A DNA stretch of 64,000 nucleotides from Methanobacterium_D sp040373355 (GTDB taxonomy: Archaea > Methanobacteriota > Methanobacteria > Methanobacteriales > Methanobacteriaceae): assembly GCF_047495555.1 (NCBI RefSeq), contig NZ_CP166866.1, positions 558,001 to 622,000 of the forward strand, read 5' to 3'. Made by a program: the position numbers and the translations under genes. Numbering within the stretch: position 1 is the stretch's first letter; each line of letters begins with the position of its first letter. Shown here piece after piece: positions 45,312-53,496 of the stretch. Under the pieces are notes generated by a model that worked only from the letters and a program-made list of their open reading frames with translations, did not search any database and was not told the origin of the DNA.

Positions 45312-45875
45312 TTAATCACTATTTGCTTCTAACCAAGATGCAAATTTCTCAAGTGATCTGCGTCTATGAGAAAATTCATTTTTTTCTTCTCTTGTAAGCT
45401 CTCCGAAGGTCTTATCAAAACCATCTGGAATAAAAAGCGGGTCATAGGCAAATCCATAGTTTCCGCGCTCTTCGTATGATATGTGTCCACTGACAGTGCC
45501 TAAAAAAATCTCGGGCTCGGATTTGGGTGTGCAATAGCCAATAACCGACCTGAACTCGGCGTATCTGTCTTCAACATTATTCATGAGCTTTAAAATGCCT
45601 TTATTTGTTAGGGTTTCCTGCACGTAGGATGAATATGTTCCTGGAAACCAGTTTAAGGCTTTAATAAAAAGACCGGCATCTTCAACAATGACAGGCCCTT
45701 CTAGCTTGTTTGCAGCATATTTTGCGCCAAATTTGGCTACATCTTCAAGAGATCCCTGTATTTCGGGATATCCAAGATCATTATGCTCAATTTTTATGCC
45801 AAATTTTTGGAAAATTCCTTTGGCTTCTTTTACTTTGTGTTCGTTACCAGTTATAAAGTTTATGACGCTAACCAT
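45312..45875 (-). CDS. rdgB: XTP/dITP diphosphatase (Ham1/RdgB family)
   Basis: This house-cleaning enzyme removes deaminated purine nucleotides by hydrolysing XTP and dITP to the monophosphate. From ATG 45875 it has 187 residues: INFITGNEHKVKEAKGIF is the substrate loop with the SxNxxK-like motif (here TGNEHK), VIVEDAGLFIKALNWFPGTYSS is the metal and substrate site, and NYGFAYDPLFIPDGFDKTFGEL and FSHRRRSLEKF complete the family signature. A GTG at 45890 is possible but overlaps the GGTG ribosome site. It precedes rps15 and lies downstream of a DUF5518 gene and kae1 on the same strand. Confidence 0.95.
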   Translation of the reverse strand: MVSVINFITGNEHKVKEAKGIFQKFGIKIEHNDLGYPEIQGSLEDVAKFGAKYAANKLEGPVIVEDAGLFIKALNWFPGTYSSYVQETLTNKGILKLMNNVEDRYAEFRSVIGYCTPKSEPEIFLGTVSGHISYEERGNYGFAYDPLFIPDGFDKTFGELTREEKNEFSHRRRSLEKFASWLEANSD

Positions 45876-45963
45876 TTTATACCATTCCACCTAATGATCT
45901 TTAGCTCTCTAAAATATTAACTTTCATAATATGTTTTATAGCTAAAAGAGGGTAAATGTCTCG

Positions 45964-46362
45964 TTACTTCTTGACAATAACTCCAATAATTCCTCCTACT
46001 AACCCTAAAACAAAGCTCAGAATTATTGATAGTTCAAGGATAATATATCCTGTAATTATGAAGCCTCCTGTAATTCCCCCTATTATGGATGATATTGATG
46101 CAGTAACGGTGCTTATATCTCCAATGCCCAATAAAAATAATAAACTTATTATTAAACCACCAATTCCTCCAGAAATTCCGCCTAAAACTGCTCCGTCTGC
46201 GTTATTCATTTCATCGTAATCTTCATATCCTTTACTAAGGTAGGATGCTAAAAATCCTCCAATAAGCGGGCCTAAAAAAGAAAGAGGTAAGAAAATTAAC
46301 GATAAAGCAATAGTTAAAATAGCATTAATCAAGGCACTTATTCCTATAGTTTTAAAATTCAT
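45964..46362 (-). CDS. DUF5518 family membrane protein
   Basis: A 132-residue, very hydrophobic protein with four glycine-rich spans. The pattern FLPLSFLGPLIGGFLASYLSKG followed by an acidic loop (YEDYDEMNNADGAVLGGISGGIGGLI) is the DUF5518 signature of methanogens. The function is not known; the Gly-x-x-Gly spacing suggests tightly packed helices. GAGTTGAT precedes the ATG. It lies between kae1-bud32 and rdgB on the same strand but with gaps of 328 and 88 bp, so it may have its own promoter. Confidence 0.8.
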   Translation of the reverse strand: MNFKTIGISALINAILTIALSLIFLPLSFLGPLIGGFLASYLSKGYEDYDEMNNADGAVLGGISGGIGGLIISLLFLLGIGDISTVTASISSIIGGITGGFIITGYIILELSIILSFVLGLVGGIIGVIVKK

Positions 46363-46689
46363 TTAATCAACTCATTTTTATTTATTGAAATCCTCAAATT
46401 TTGTAATATATCCTCTATGTTTAGGTATTTCAAACATTGACTATTCTCTTCGATGTTTTGCTAATTTATATGTGTTATTTGTACTTTTTTCCTGAAAAAC
46501 CCTTTTTTATGTATATAAAGAGAAACCAATAGATTTAGTATTTTCATCTGCATTCTGGAATCCAAAAGCATCAAAATGCATTTTGATGGATGAATGAATG
46601 GTCGTTATGGGTACTGTATAATAAGAAATTTCATTAAATATTTTCTGTTGATTTTTTCTTGATCATTCTAACAGATTCCTATTAGTACT
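46363..46689. repeat. Intergenic region with a perfect 20-bp palindrome (locus E)
   Basis: About 330 bp between the DUF5518 start and the end of kae1-bud32. CATCAAAATGCATTTTGATG (46569-46588) is a perfect palindrome. It resembles the TTTGATT/AAATCAA units of the dispersed palindrome family and could terminate the kae1 transcript. Nothing else was recognised. Confidence 0.5.
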
Positions 46690-48324
46690 TTAAAGGTTAT
46701 TTGTTGTATACCTGCCTCTACCTTCAATTTCTTCGATTTTGTTAATTATTTGCTTATATTCATCTGCCTCTTTGTATCCATTTAAAATTTCGTTAAAGCA
46801 AATATTTGCAATTTTATAATGAATACCTGAAATTGCCTTTTTAAAAACTAGTAAGTCAACACCTTTATCTTCGACTAAATCTGAACTCTTTCCAAGCCCA
46901 AAGTCTATAAATACAATCTCTTTTTCTTTTAAAATTAAATTAGATGTTGTAAGGTCGCCGTGAATTACTCCACAGTTATGGAGATTTGCTATATTTTCTC
47001 CTATCTTTCTGGAAATTTCCTTTATTTTATCAAGCTCTGCATCTTCAAAAATTTCCTTAATTATTTTTCCATTAACTTTTTCTAAAACAAGGCTGTTTTT
47101 TTGCTTATTTATGTCGTAAATTAATGGAGTTTTAACTCCACAGCTTTTGGCTTCTCCTAAAAGTTTCGCCTCTTTTTTTGTTCTCTCTTTCCTTAAACGG
47201 GTATCAATTTCTTGAATTCTGTAGCTTTTAGGGATTCTTTCTTTAATAAATGCATCATTATTAAGCCATTTTGAAAAATAAATGTTTGCTTCGGCCCCTT
47301 TTTCTATAATTTCAGTGGGCAATTCCAAGTATTTATTTGACTTTTTCATCCATGGAACATCAACTTGATCTGTTCTGTACTTTTGAATAACAGTAGTATC
47401 TTCTATTTCCTGTCTTACTCCATGTTTATACATTAGCTGGCCCATCCATGCAATCATGGCGCCGTTATCGCCGCAATATTTAACGGGGGGCATGTAAAAA
47501 TCAGTATAATGCTCTTCTGACATTATTTTAAGCATTTCACGAAGTCTGCTGTTTGCTGCTACTCCCCCGCATAACATGACTTCCTGCTTTTTAGTATGTG
47601 CAAGTGCACGCTCCGTAACTTCTACAAGCATTGAAAAAGCTGTTTCCTGTAAGCTGTAGCATACATCATCTAAATCTGCACCATATTCATGTTTTCTAAG
47701 AGCTGCTGTAAGAAGTCCTGAAAATGAGAGGTCCATTCCTTTAACTGCATAAGGTAATTTAATATATTTATCTGCATTTCTCGCATGTTCTTCTACTTTA
47801 GGGCCTCCAGGATGACCAAGACCTACCTCTCTTGCAAACTGGTCAAGGCAATTTCCTATGGCAATATCTAAGGTTTCCCCAAAAACTCTGTACCTTTCAG
47901 ATTCATAGGCAATTACCTGGGTATTTCCCCCGCTTACATAAAGTGATACAGGATCTTCTGCGCCAGTTGTAAGCCTTCCTATCTCAACATGACCTAAACA
48001 GTGATTAACTCCAATAATTGGGATTTTGAGTGAAAGTGCAAGTGATCTTGCTGCTGTTGCAGTTGTTCTAAGTGCAGGTCCAAGACCTGGCCCTCTTGAA
48101 AAGGCAACAAGGTCAATTTCAGATATATCCAATTTAGATTCTTTTAAAGCACCTTTTATAAGCGGAACTATTGATGCAGCGTGATGTTCTGCTGCTTCTC
48201 TTGGGTGAATACCTCCGCTTTTTGGAATTAACTGCCTTCCCTGTGATGCAAGTATATTTCCACCTTCATCAACGATTCCTACTCCTGTTTTTTCTGCAGT
48301 TCCTTCTATTCCAATACAAATCAA
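46690..48324 (-). CDS. kae1-bud32: Kae1-Bud32 fusion: tRNA t6A synthase and its ATPase/kinase
   Basis: This fusion holds two KEOPS subunits that make N6-threonylcarbamoyladenosine at tRNA position 37. Read from TTG 48324 (GTGAT upstream), 544 residues. The Kae1 half (1-325) has ICIGIEGTAEKTGVGIV, the metal-binding HPREAAEHHAAS, and YVSGGNTQV and GDNGAMIAWMG. The Bud32 half (from ~335) has a P-loop-like EKGAEANIYF, CGVIHGDLTTSNLIL with the catalytic Asp, and VFIDFGLGK as metal motif. Fusion is usual in many Euryarchaeota. The longer upstream frame (to 48372) lacks a ribosome site and adds an unusual hydrophobic start, so it was rejected. Confidence 0.96.
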   Translation of the reverse strand: MICIGIEGTAEKTGVGIVDEGGNILASQGRQLIPKSGGIHPREAAEHHAASIVPLIKGALKESKLDISEIDLVAFSRGPGLGPALRTTATAARSLALSLKIPIIGVNHCLGHVEIGRLTTGAEDPVSLYVSGGNTQVIAYESERYRVFGETLDIAIGNCLDQFAREVGLGHPGGPKVEEHARNADKYIKLPYAVKGMDLSFSGLLTAALRKHEYGADLDDVCYSLQETAFSMLVEVTERALAHTKKQEVMLCGGVAANSRLREMLKIMSEEHYTDFYMPPVKYCGDNGAMIAWMGQLMYKHGVRQEIEDTTVIQKYRTDQVDVPWMKKSNKYLELPTEIIEKGAEANIYFSKWLNNDAFIKERIPKSYRIQEIDTRLRKERTKKEAKLLGEAKSCGVKTPLIYDINKQKNSLVLEKVNGKIIKEIFEDAELDKIKEISRKIGENIANLHNCGVIHGDLTTSNLILKEKEIVFIDFGLGKSSDLVEDKGVDLLVFKKAISGIHYKIANICFNEILNGYKEADEYKQIINKIEEIEGRGRYTTNNL

Positions 48325-48481
48325 ATTTATCACTTCAATTAAGATTATAAAGATATATGTACTTCTATACATTAAATATGGTCTTTTCTTCGCGTCAATA
48401 ATTAAAATTAAATCAATATATTCAAGTATCTTAAGAATATATTATTAGTTTTGTCATTAATAAATTACGAGTGGTGATATA

Positions 48482-49549
48482 GTGAACAACATGAAATGTT
48501 TCGGTTCAGAGTCAAACCTCAATGAATTAAAAAAGAAGAATCCTTTATTTTTATGCGTTATTGCAACTACAAAAACATCAAATATCCCTGGAATTACCGG
48601 TGCAGGCGCTACACCTGAACTTACAGATTATACTCCTGCAGCAGATATTGAACTTGTAATGTGCGGAGCACCAAAATGTCTTCCAGAAATTCCGCAAACA
48701 TTAGTTGGAGAAGAACCAGCCCCTACTCCTGCCGTAATAACTAAAGCGTGTCTTGAACTTGCTGATATTCCATTAATGGTTGTAGATGCTGGCGCGGAGA
48801 TTAAGCCTGATGTTCCATTTATTAAGTTAGGTGAAGAGCCCGGGGAAGATATAAGAACTGGAAAAGCTGTATCTAATGCGAGAGATTTATTTGGAAAAGG
48901 AATGATGCTTGGTAAAACGTTATCAAAACTTACTGATCACATTGTAATTGGAGAAAGTACACCTGCAGGTACAACAACCGCACTGGGAGTTTTAACTGCA
49001 CTTGGATATGATGCCAGAATGAAGGTAAGTGGTAGCATGCCTGAAAATCCCCATGATTTAAAGCTTGAAGTTGTAAATAAAGGTCTTAAAGCTGCAGGAT
49101 ATGAAGAAGGAGAAATTGTGGGGGATGCGCTACGTGCAGTTGAAATTGTGGGAGATCCAATGATTCCAGCGGTTGCGGGTATTGTAATAGGATCATCTGT
49201 TCCAGTAACACTTGCCGGTGGTACTCAGATGACAGCAGCATGTGCTGTTATTAAAGGAATCGATAAAGACTTTGATTTCTCAAGAATTTGTATAGCAACA
49301 ACTATTTTTGTTGCAGAAGATGAGAGCTCTGATATTAATTACATTACACGCCAGATTGGAGATATTCCTATCTTTGCCATGGATCCAGAGTTTGAAAAAT
49401 CCTCTATTGCAGGACTTAAAAGTTATTTAGATGGTTCAGTTAAGGAGGGAGTAGGTGCAGGTGGTGCTCTTTTTGCAGCAACTTTAAAAGATAAAAATAT
49501 GGACGATATAAGGATAGAAATTGAGAATATATGTCGAAAAATATTTTAA
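48482..49549 (+). CDS. cobT: CobT-like nicotinate-nucleotide:base phosphoribosyltransferase family protein
   Basis: A 355-residue member of the archaeal branch of the CobT family, which activates the lower-ligand base of cobamides by transferring phosphoribose from nicotinate mononucleotide. Seen: FLCVIATTKTSNIPGITGAGATPELTDYTPAADIE at the N-terminus, GESTPAGTTTALGVLTALGYDA in the middle, which is the CobT signature, and VTLAGGTQMTAAC near residue 245. The start is GTG 48482 with GGTGAT upstream; an ATG four codons later is also possible. Methanobacteriales use 5-hydroxybenzimidazole as lower base, so that is the likely substrate. The gene is divergent from kae1. Confidence 0.88.
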   Translation: MNNMKCFGSESNLNELKKKNPLFLCVIATTKTSNIPGITGAGATPELTDYTPAADIELVMCGAPKCLPEIPQTLVGEEPAPTPAVITKACLELADIPLMVVDAGAEIKPDVPFIKLGEEPGEDIRTGKAVSNARDLFGKGMMLGKTLSKLTDHIVIGESTPAGTTTALGVLTALGYDARMKVSGSMPENPHDLKLEVVNKGLKAAGYEEGEIVGDALRAVEIVGDPMIPAVAGIVIGSSVPVTLAGGTQMTAACAVIKGIDKDFDFSRICIATTIFVAEDESSDINYITRQIGDIPIFAMDPEFEKSSIAGLKSYLDGSVKEGVGAGGALFAATLKDKNMDDIRIEIENICRKIF

Positions 49550-49571
49550 AATTTTAATAACTTTTTAGATT

Positions 49572-50252
49572 ATGAACTATTCTAATTTCTTTCGAAAGTT
49601 TTTACCTTCAAAGGAGGTTTTAGTAGTATGTATTTTATTTTATGTACTATGAATAGTATTTGCATTTGTGAATCCCTATCTAGCACAGACTATTTTTCCC
49701 TCAAGAATGTTTTTAAGCAGTATAGAAGCTAATATAGAAATACATGGATTTATAACTTTAGACTATGTTACAAATCAGTTCATTTATTATCTTGGAGCAG
49801 TTTCATTCAGTATTTTTTTAAACAATTCTCTTTTAATGATCTTATGTGTTTTTTCGGGCGTGGCTATTGCTCCAGTTATTTTAATAGGACTTTTCATGAA
49901 AATGGGGGCATTAACATTTTTTGCAGTTGAAAAATTAGGAACTACGGGAATTTTAGTAATATTTGGTTCTTTACATCTTTATTTTGAGTTTTTAGCCGCT
50001 CTATTAGCTATAGAATGATTCTTTAATTTTTATTTTTCATTTTATAAGACTTTAAAGAATAGAATTACTGACATTTTTAAAAATAATCTTTTAAATAACT
50101 TTTTACCATTATTATGGAGAATTATACTGCTTGTAGCTCTTACAGCCATATTAGCGGCTTTTTGGAGTACATGGTGGGTTTATATTCTCATATATCCTTA
50201 CATCTCATGGCATGATTTTTATTTTGGTGCTTATTCTGTTCTTTTGAAGTGA
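49572..50252 (+). pseudogene. SpoIIM (DUF95)-like membrane protein gene with two in-frame TGA codons
   Basis: One frame runs 226 codons from ATG 49572 to TGA 50250 with no TAA or TAG but with TGA at 49650-49652 and 50016-50018. The pieces join sensibly: MNYSNFFRKFLPSKEVLVV...FYVL, then IVFAFVNPYLAQ...LNNSLLMILCVFSGVAIAPVIL...HLYFEFLAALLAIE, then FFNFYFSFYKTL...LALTAILAAFWSTWW-like spans. NN-x-G-x-A-P and the H-x-x-x-E-F pattern fit the SpoIIM family. The middle piece alone (49668-50018) can be read as 116 residues. Two nonsense mutations in a decaying gene is the simplest reading; the frame contains several TGG Trp codons, so recoding is unlikely. Confidence 0.75.
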
Positions 50253-50280
50253 TTTTGTAGAAAACTTTATATATTATATG

Positions 50281-50340
50281 TTAGAATTATACAACATTGA
50301 GTTAGAAATTTATAACATTATGTTTGAAATAAATAACTTT
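50281..50340. promoter_or_regulatory. Three phased direct repeats (operator) before membrane/XRE cassette
   Basis: TTAGAATTATACAACATT (50281), TTAGAAATTTATAACATT (50302) and TTTGAAATAAATAACTTT (50323) are three 18-bp repeats with exactly 21-bp spacing, that is two helical turns, placed right before the gene at 50355 and its AAGGTTGTGAT ribosome site. A TATA-like TTTATATATTATA lies at 50267-50279. Such phasing is typical of an operator bound cooperatively on one DNA face; the XRE protein at 50934 is the obvious candidate. Confidence 0.6.
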
Positions 50341-50354
50341 AAGGTTGTGATAAG

Positions 50355-50900
50355 ATGAAAACAAAATTTAATTATTTTTGGGGTTTACTTGGAATTTTAG
50401 GTTTACTAGGTTATGTTTTGGAAAATCCGATTTATTATGTATTTTTCGCGTTTTTCGCACTGTTTTTAATCCCCGTTTTTAACAAAAATACAAATAAAGA
50501 GAAGAATGTCTCAAATGACTATAACATGTATAAAATAGGAATATGGCTTGGATCAGCATTGTTAATAGTTAATTCACTATTTTTAATGGTTTATAAAACC
50601 ATGAATGATTTTGTAGCTGCTGGACTTCTATTTGGAATTATAGTCTTTGTAGGATATTTCTTTGCATACCTTGGAATGGAAAAAACAGCCAAAGATGAGC
50701 GCTTAAGGAAAATAGGAACTCTTGCTGCAACATGGTCCTGGTATATAACCCTTGTATTTTTGAGTTTTCTTGTAATAAACATGCATTGGGCGCAGAGAAT
50801 TCATGATCCTATAGAATTAATGGGATTGACTATTTTTGTCATGGTAACAACCATGCTTATAGCTAATACAATTTTAAGCCGTAGGGGAGACATAGAGTAA
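50355..50900 (+). CDS. DUF2178/DUF3796-like membrane protein
   Basis: A 181-residue protein with about five membrane spans in two halves. The N-terminal pair (YFWGLLGILGLLGYVLENPIYYVFFAFFALFLIPVF) resembles DUF3796; the C-terminal part has AKDERLRKIGTLAATWSWYITLVFLSFLVI, where the D-E-R-x-x-K-I segment next to a span is the DUF2178 pattern. Function is unknown; a sensor or partner for the downstream regulator is possible. The XRE gene begins 33 bp later. The ATG follows AAGGTTGTGAT. Three phased repeats lie directly upstream. Confidence 0.7.
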   Translation: MKTKFNYFWGLLGILGLLGYVLENPIYYVFFAFFALFLIPVFNKNTNKEKNVSNDYNMYKIGIWLGSALLIVNSLFLMVYKTMNDFVAAGLLFGIIVFVGYFFAYLGMEKTAKDERLRKIGTLAATWSWYITLVFLSFLVINMHWAQRIHDPIELMGLTIFVMVTTMLIANTILSRRGDIE

Positions 50901-50933
50901 AATAATAGGATCTAAAATTAATAATGGGATTTT

Positions 50934-51134
50934 ATGAAGACCAGAATTAAAGAATTAAGGGCTAAATATAATTTAACTCAAGCAGAATTAGCTGAAAAAG
51001 TTGGGGTTAGGAGAGAGACAATAGTTTTCCTTGAAAAGGGTAAATATAATCCTTCATTGAAGCTTGCTTATGATATTGCAATGGTTTTAAAAACAAAAAT
51101 CGATGACTTATTTATATTCCATGAAGAAGAATGA
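50934..51134 (+). CDS. Small XRE-family HTH regulator
   Basis: A 66-residue Cro/CI-type protein: MKTRIKELRAKYNLTQAELAEKVGVRRETIVFLEKGKYNPSLKLAYDIAMVLKTKIDDLFIFHEEE. The recognition helix is VRRETIVFLEKG. It belongs to the YozG/small transcriptional regulator class that normally follows a membrane-protein gene. It is expressed from the promoter with three phased repeats before 50355 and probably represses or activates that promoter. The class is the same as, but the sequence clearly different from, the XRE protein at 29773 (ITMANISILKNG). Confidence 0.92.
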   Translation: MKTRIKELRAKYNLTQAELAEKVGVRRETIVFLEKGKYNPSLKLAYDIAMVLKTKIDDLFIFHEEE

Positions 51135-51159
51135 AAAAGAATTTAAAATAAAAAGAAGT

Positions 51160-51999
51160 TCATTTGAATATTACCAATGAAAGAATCAAAGCTATTGCCC
51201 CAATGATCCAGCAGTAATAAGCAAATATCATTAAACTTCTTTCTTTTATCAGCTTTAATAATAGTTTAATAGCTAAATAACCAGATATAGCAGCCCCTAA
51301 GAAACCAGCTATAAGTACACCAATATTTTCATCTGCTAAAGAGGAAATATCTTTCACCTGTATTAAAGCTGCACCCAATATGGCAATTATAGAAAGTAAA
51401 AAGCTGTAGCGTGCTGCTAATTCTCTTTCAAGGCCTAAATATAATCCTGCAGCAATTGTTGATCCTGATCTGGAAATACCTGGCGCAATTGCTAGAGCCT
51501 GAGCAGTACCAATTATTAAGGTGTCTTTAATATTCATTTTCTTTAAACTTCTTTTATCTTCAACTTTTTTTGATATTTTTTCAGATCCCCAAAGTAGAAA
51601 ACCTGTTACAATTAAGAAAAACCCTACTGCAGGTATATTATTGAATAAACCTTCAAAGAAATCTTTAAGCAGAATTCCAGCTAAACCCGCAGGTATTGTA
51701 CCGATTATCACAAACCATGCAAGTTTTTTAAATTGATCTTCCCTTAAACCTTCTTTAAATTGACCTCGGGGTATATCCATTAAACTTGAAGCAAAAGATT
51801 TTAGTATATTAATTATATCCTTCCAAAAGTAACCAATTACAGCTACAAGACTTCCAACATGCAAAAGTGTATCAAATGCGAGACTAGATTGAACTTTGAG
51901 AATTTCAGGTACGAATACCAGATGAGCAGAACTGCTTACAGGTAAGAATTCAGTTAATCCCTGAACAATACCTAAGATTATTGCTTGAATAATATCCAT
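51160..51999 (-). CDS. uppP: Undecaprenyl-diphosphatase UppP (BacA family)
   Basis: UppP dephosphorylates undecaprenyl diphosphate at the membrane and so recycles the lipid carrier. In Methanobacteriales that carrier serves pseudomurein and glycan synthesis. The 279-residue protein has about eight spans, with the two catalytic motifs QGLTEFLPVSSSAHL near residue 15 and APGISRSGSTIAAGL near 170, each with the expected Glu, Ser and Arg. GGTGAAAAT precedes the ATG. It converges with the XRE regulator (25 bp). It stands alone on its strand. Confidence 0.94.
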   Translation of the reverse strand: MDIIQAIILGIVQGLTEFLPVSSSAHLVFVPEILKVQSSLAFDTLLHVGSLVAVIGYFWKDIINILKSFASSLMDIPRGQFKEGLREDQFKKLAWFVIIGTIPAGLAGILLKDFFEGLFNNIPAVGFFLIVTGFLLWGSEKISKKVEDKRSLKKMNIKDTLIIGTAQALAIAPGISRSGSTIAAGLYLGLERELAARYSFLLSIIAILGAALIQVKDISSLADENIGVLIAGFLGAAISGYLAIKLLLKLIKERSLMIFAYYCWIIGAIALILSLVIFK

Positions 52000-52190
52000 A
52001 TTTTCACCAAATTGTAATTATTTAATAAAATAGATTGATTTCAACATTAAGAAATAAATAAGCGGTTTTATCCCGCTTTACCCTTATTCTTTTAAATTTG
52101 ATTATATTTATAATTTAACTGATAAGTTCTAAGTTATAACTTAAACCTTATAATATCTCTTTTCAAAAAATAAAATTTTAATTGGATAAC

Positions 52191-53114
52191 TCATTCTACA
52201 AAGGTTAACCAACCGTGTTTATCTTCTTCTGCACCTTCAACAACATTAAAGAATTTACTCTGTAATTTTTCAGTTATTGGTCCTCTTTTTCCACTTCCAA
52301 TCTTTATCTGATCTACAGATCTTACGGGAGTAATTTCGGCAGCTGTACCTGTTAAAAAGATTTCATCAGCAAGATAAAGCATTTCCCTTGGAATTGGTTC
52401 GTCATTTACTTCTATTCCCATGTCTTCAGCAATTTTTATAACTGAATCACGGGTTATTCCAGAGAGAATTGATAGAGAAGAATGAGGTGTATAAATTACC
52501 TCATCTTTTACTAAAAATATATTTTCTCCGCTTCCCTCACTTACATTCCCCGAGTAATCGAGCATAATGGCTTCGTCAAAACCATTGAACACAGATTCCA
52601 TCTTTGCAAGTTGAGAATTCATATAGTTAGCCCCTGCCTTGGCCATATTAGGAAGGGTATTTGGCGCCATTCGCCTCCATGTTGAGACACCTAAATCTAC
52701 ACCATTTTCAATTGCCTCTTCACCAAGATATTTACCCCATTCCCATGCGGCGATAACAGTGTCTAACGGGCAGTTTAAGGGATAAACACCTAATTCTTTA
52801 TATCCTCTAAATGCAATAGGTCTTATGTAGCAGTCTTTCAAGTTATTTTCTTTTATTGTCTCTATTACTGCATCACAGAGTTCATCAACTGTGTAAGGAA
52901 TGTCCATTCTGTAAATTTTTCCTGAATTCAACAACCTTTGGATATGCTCGCGCAAACGGAATACTGCAGGGCCGTTTTTAGTGTTATAACATCTTATACC
53001 TTCAAATACACTTGAACCATAATGAACAACATGAGACAAAACGTGTATATTTGCATCTTTCCAGTCAACAAGTTCTCCATTGAACCATATCTTCCCATTT
53101 TCATTAAAAGCCAT
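52191..53114 (-). CDS. ilvE: Branched-chain amino-acid aminotransferase
   Basis: IlvE makes valine, leucine and isoleucine from the 2-oxo acids with glutamate. The 307-residue fold-type IV PLP enzyme shows HYGSSVFEGIRCYNTKNGPAVFRLREHIQRL, the PLP Lys in MAKAGANYMNSQLAKME near residue 158, GSGENIFLV near 196 and FLTGTAAEITPV near 255 for phosphate binding. GAGGAATTC precedes the ATG. The acetolactate synthase and reductoisomerase genes are about 3.5 kb away on the same strand but not in the same operon. Motifs fit IlvE better than D-amino acid transaminase or ADC lyase. Confidence 0.95.
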   Translation of the reverse strand: MAFNENGKIWFNGELVDWKDANIHVLSHVVHYGSSVFEGIRCYNTKNGPAVFRLREHIQRLLNSGKIYRMDIPYTVDELCDAVIETIKENNLKDCYIRPIAFRGYKELGVYPLNCPLDTVIAAWEWGKYLGEEAIENGVDLGVSTWRRMAPNTLPNMAKAGANYMNSQLAKMESVFNGFDEAIMLDYSGNVSEGSGENIFLVKDEVIYTPHSSLSILSGITRDSVIKIAEDMGIEVNDEPIPREMLYLADEIFLTGTAAEITPVRSVDQIKIGSGKRGPITEKLQSKFFNVVEGAEEDKHGWLTFVE

Positions 53115-53260
53115 AAGAATTCCTCTTTTTTGATTAGTATTAATTAAATATAAAGAATTATGTTTAATCCATCAATTTTAACATTTAACTCTAATTGTTA
53201 ATTAATAGTATATAATAAGCAGGTTTATAAAAATTCATTTTTTAAAATTAAGCAGAAAAG

Positions 53261-53268
53261 TTTATATA
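53261..53268 (+). promoter_or_regulatory. TATA box of tRNA-Val
   Basis: TTTATATA with a purine-rich BRE-like AGAAAAG just before it, 41 bp upstream of the tRNA. This would place transcription start near 53290, leaving a ~12-nt leader for RNase P. Confidence 0.6.
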
Positions 53269-53300
53269 GGCTGTTCACCAATACTCAAAAATACTCACTT

Positions 53301-53373
<73 letters not shown>

Positions 53374-53496
53374 TTAAATCAATTTTTTTCAAATATTTGT
53401 TAAGAACTCTTTTAAATAACCTAAAAACATTTTTTATTATTTTAAGAAATTTATAAAATTCTCACTTTATCACTATTTTGAAATAAAAAAAGTAAT

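Noticed and set aside
48325..48372. Upstream extension MYRSTYIFIILIEVIN of Kae1
   Set aside because: It would put a hydrophobic segment on a cytosolic enzyme; TTG 48324 has a proper GTGAT site and begins at the conserved ICIGIEG.
49572..50252. TGA as selenocysteine or pyrrolysine codon in the SpoIIM-like gene
   Set aside because: Pyrrolysine uses TAG; no SECIS-like structure or selenoprotein family fits a membrane span; the frame looks like ordinary nonsense mutation.
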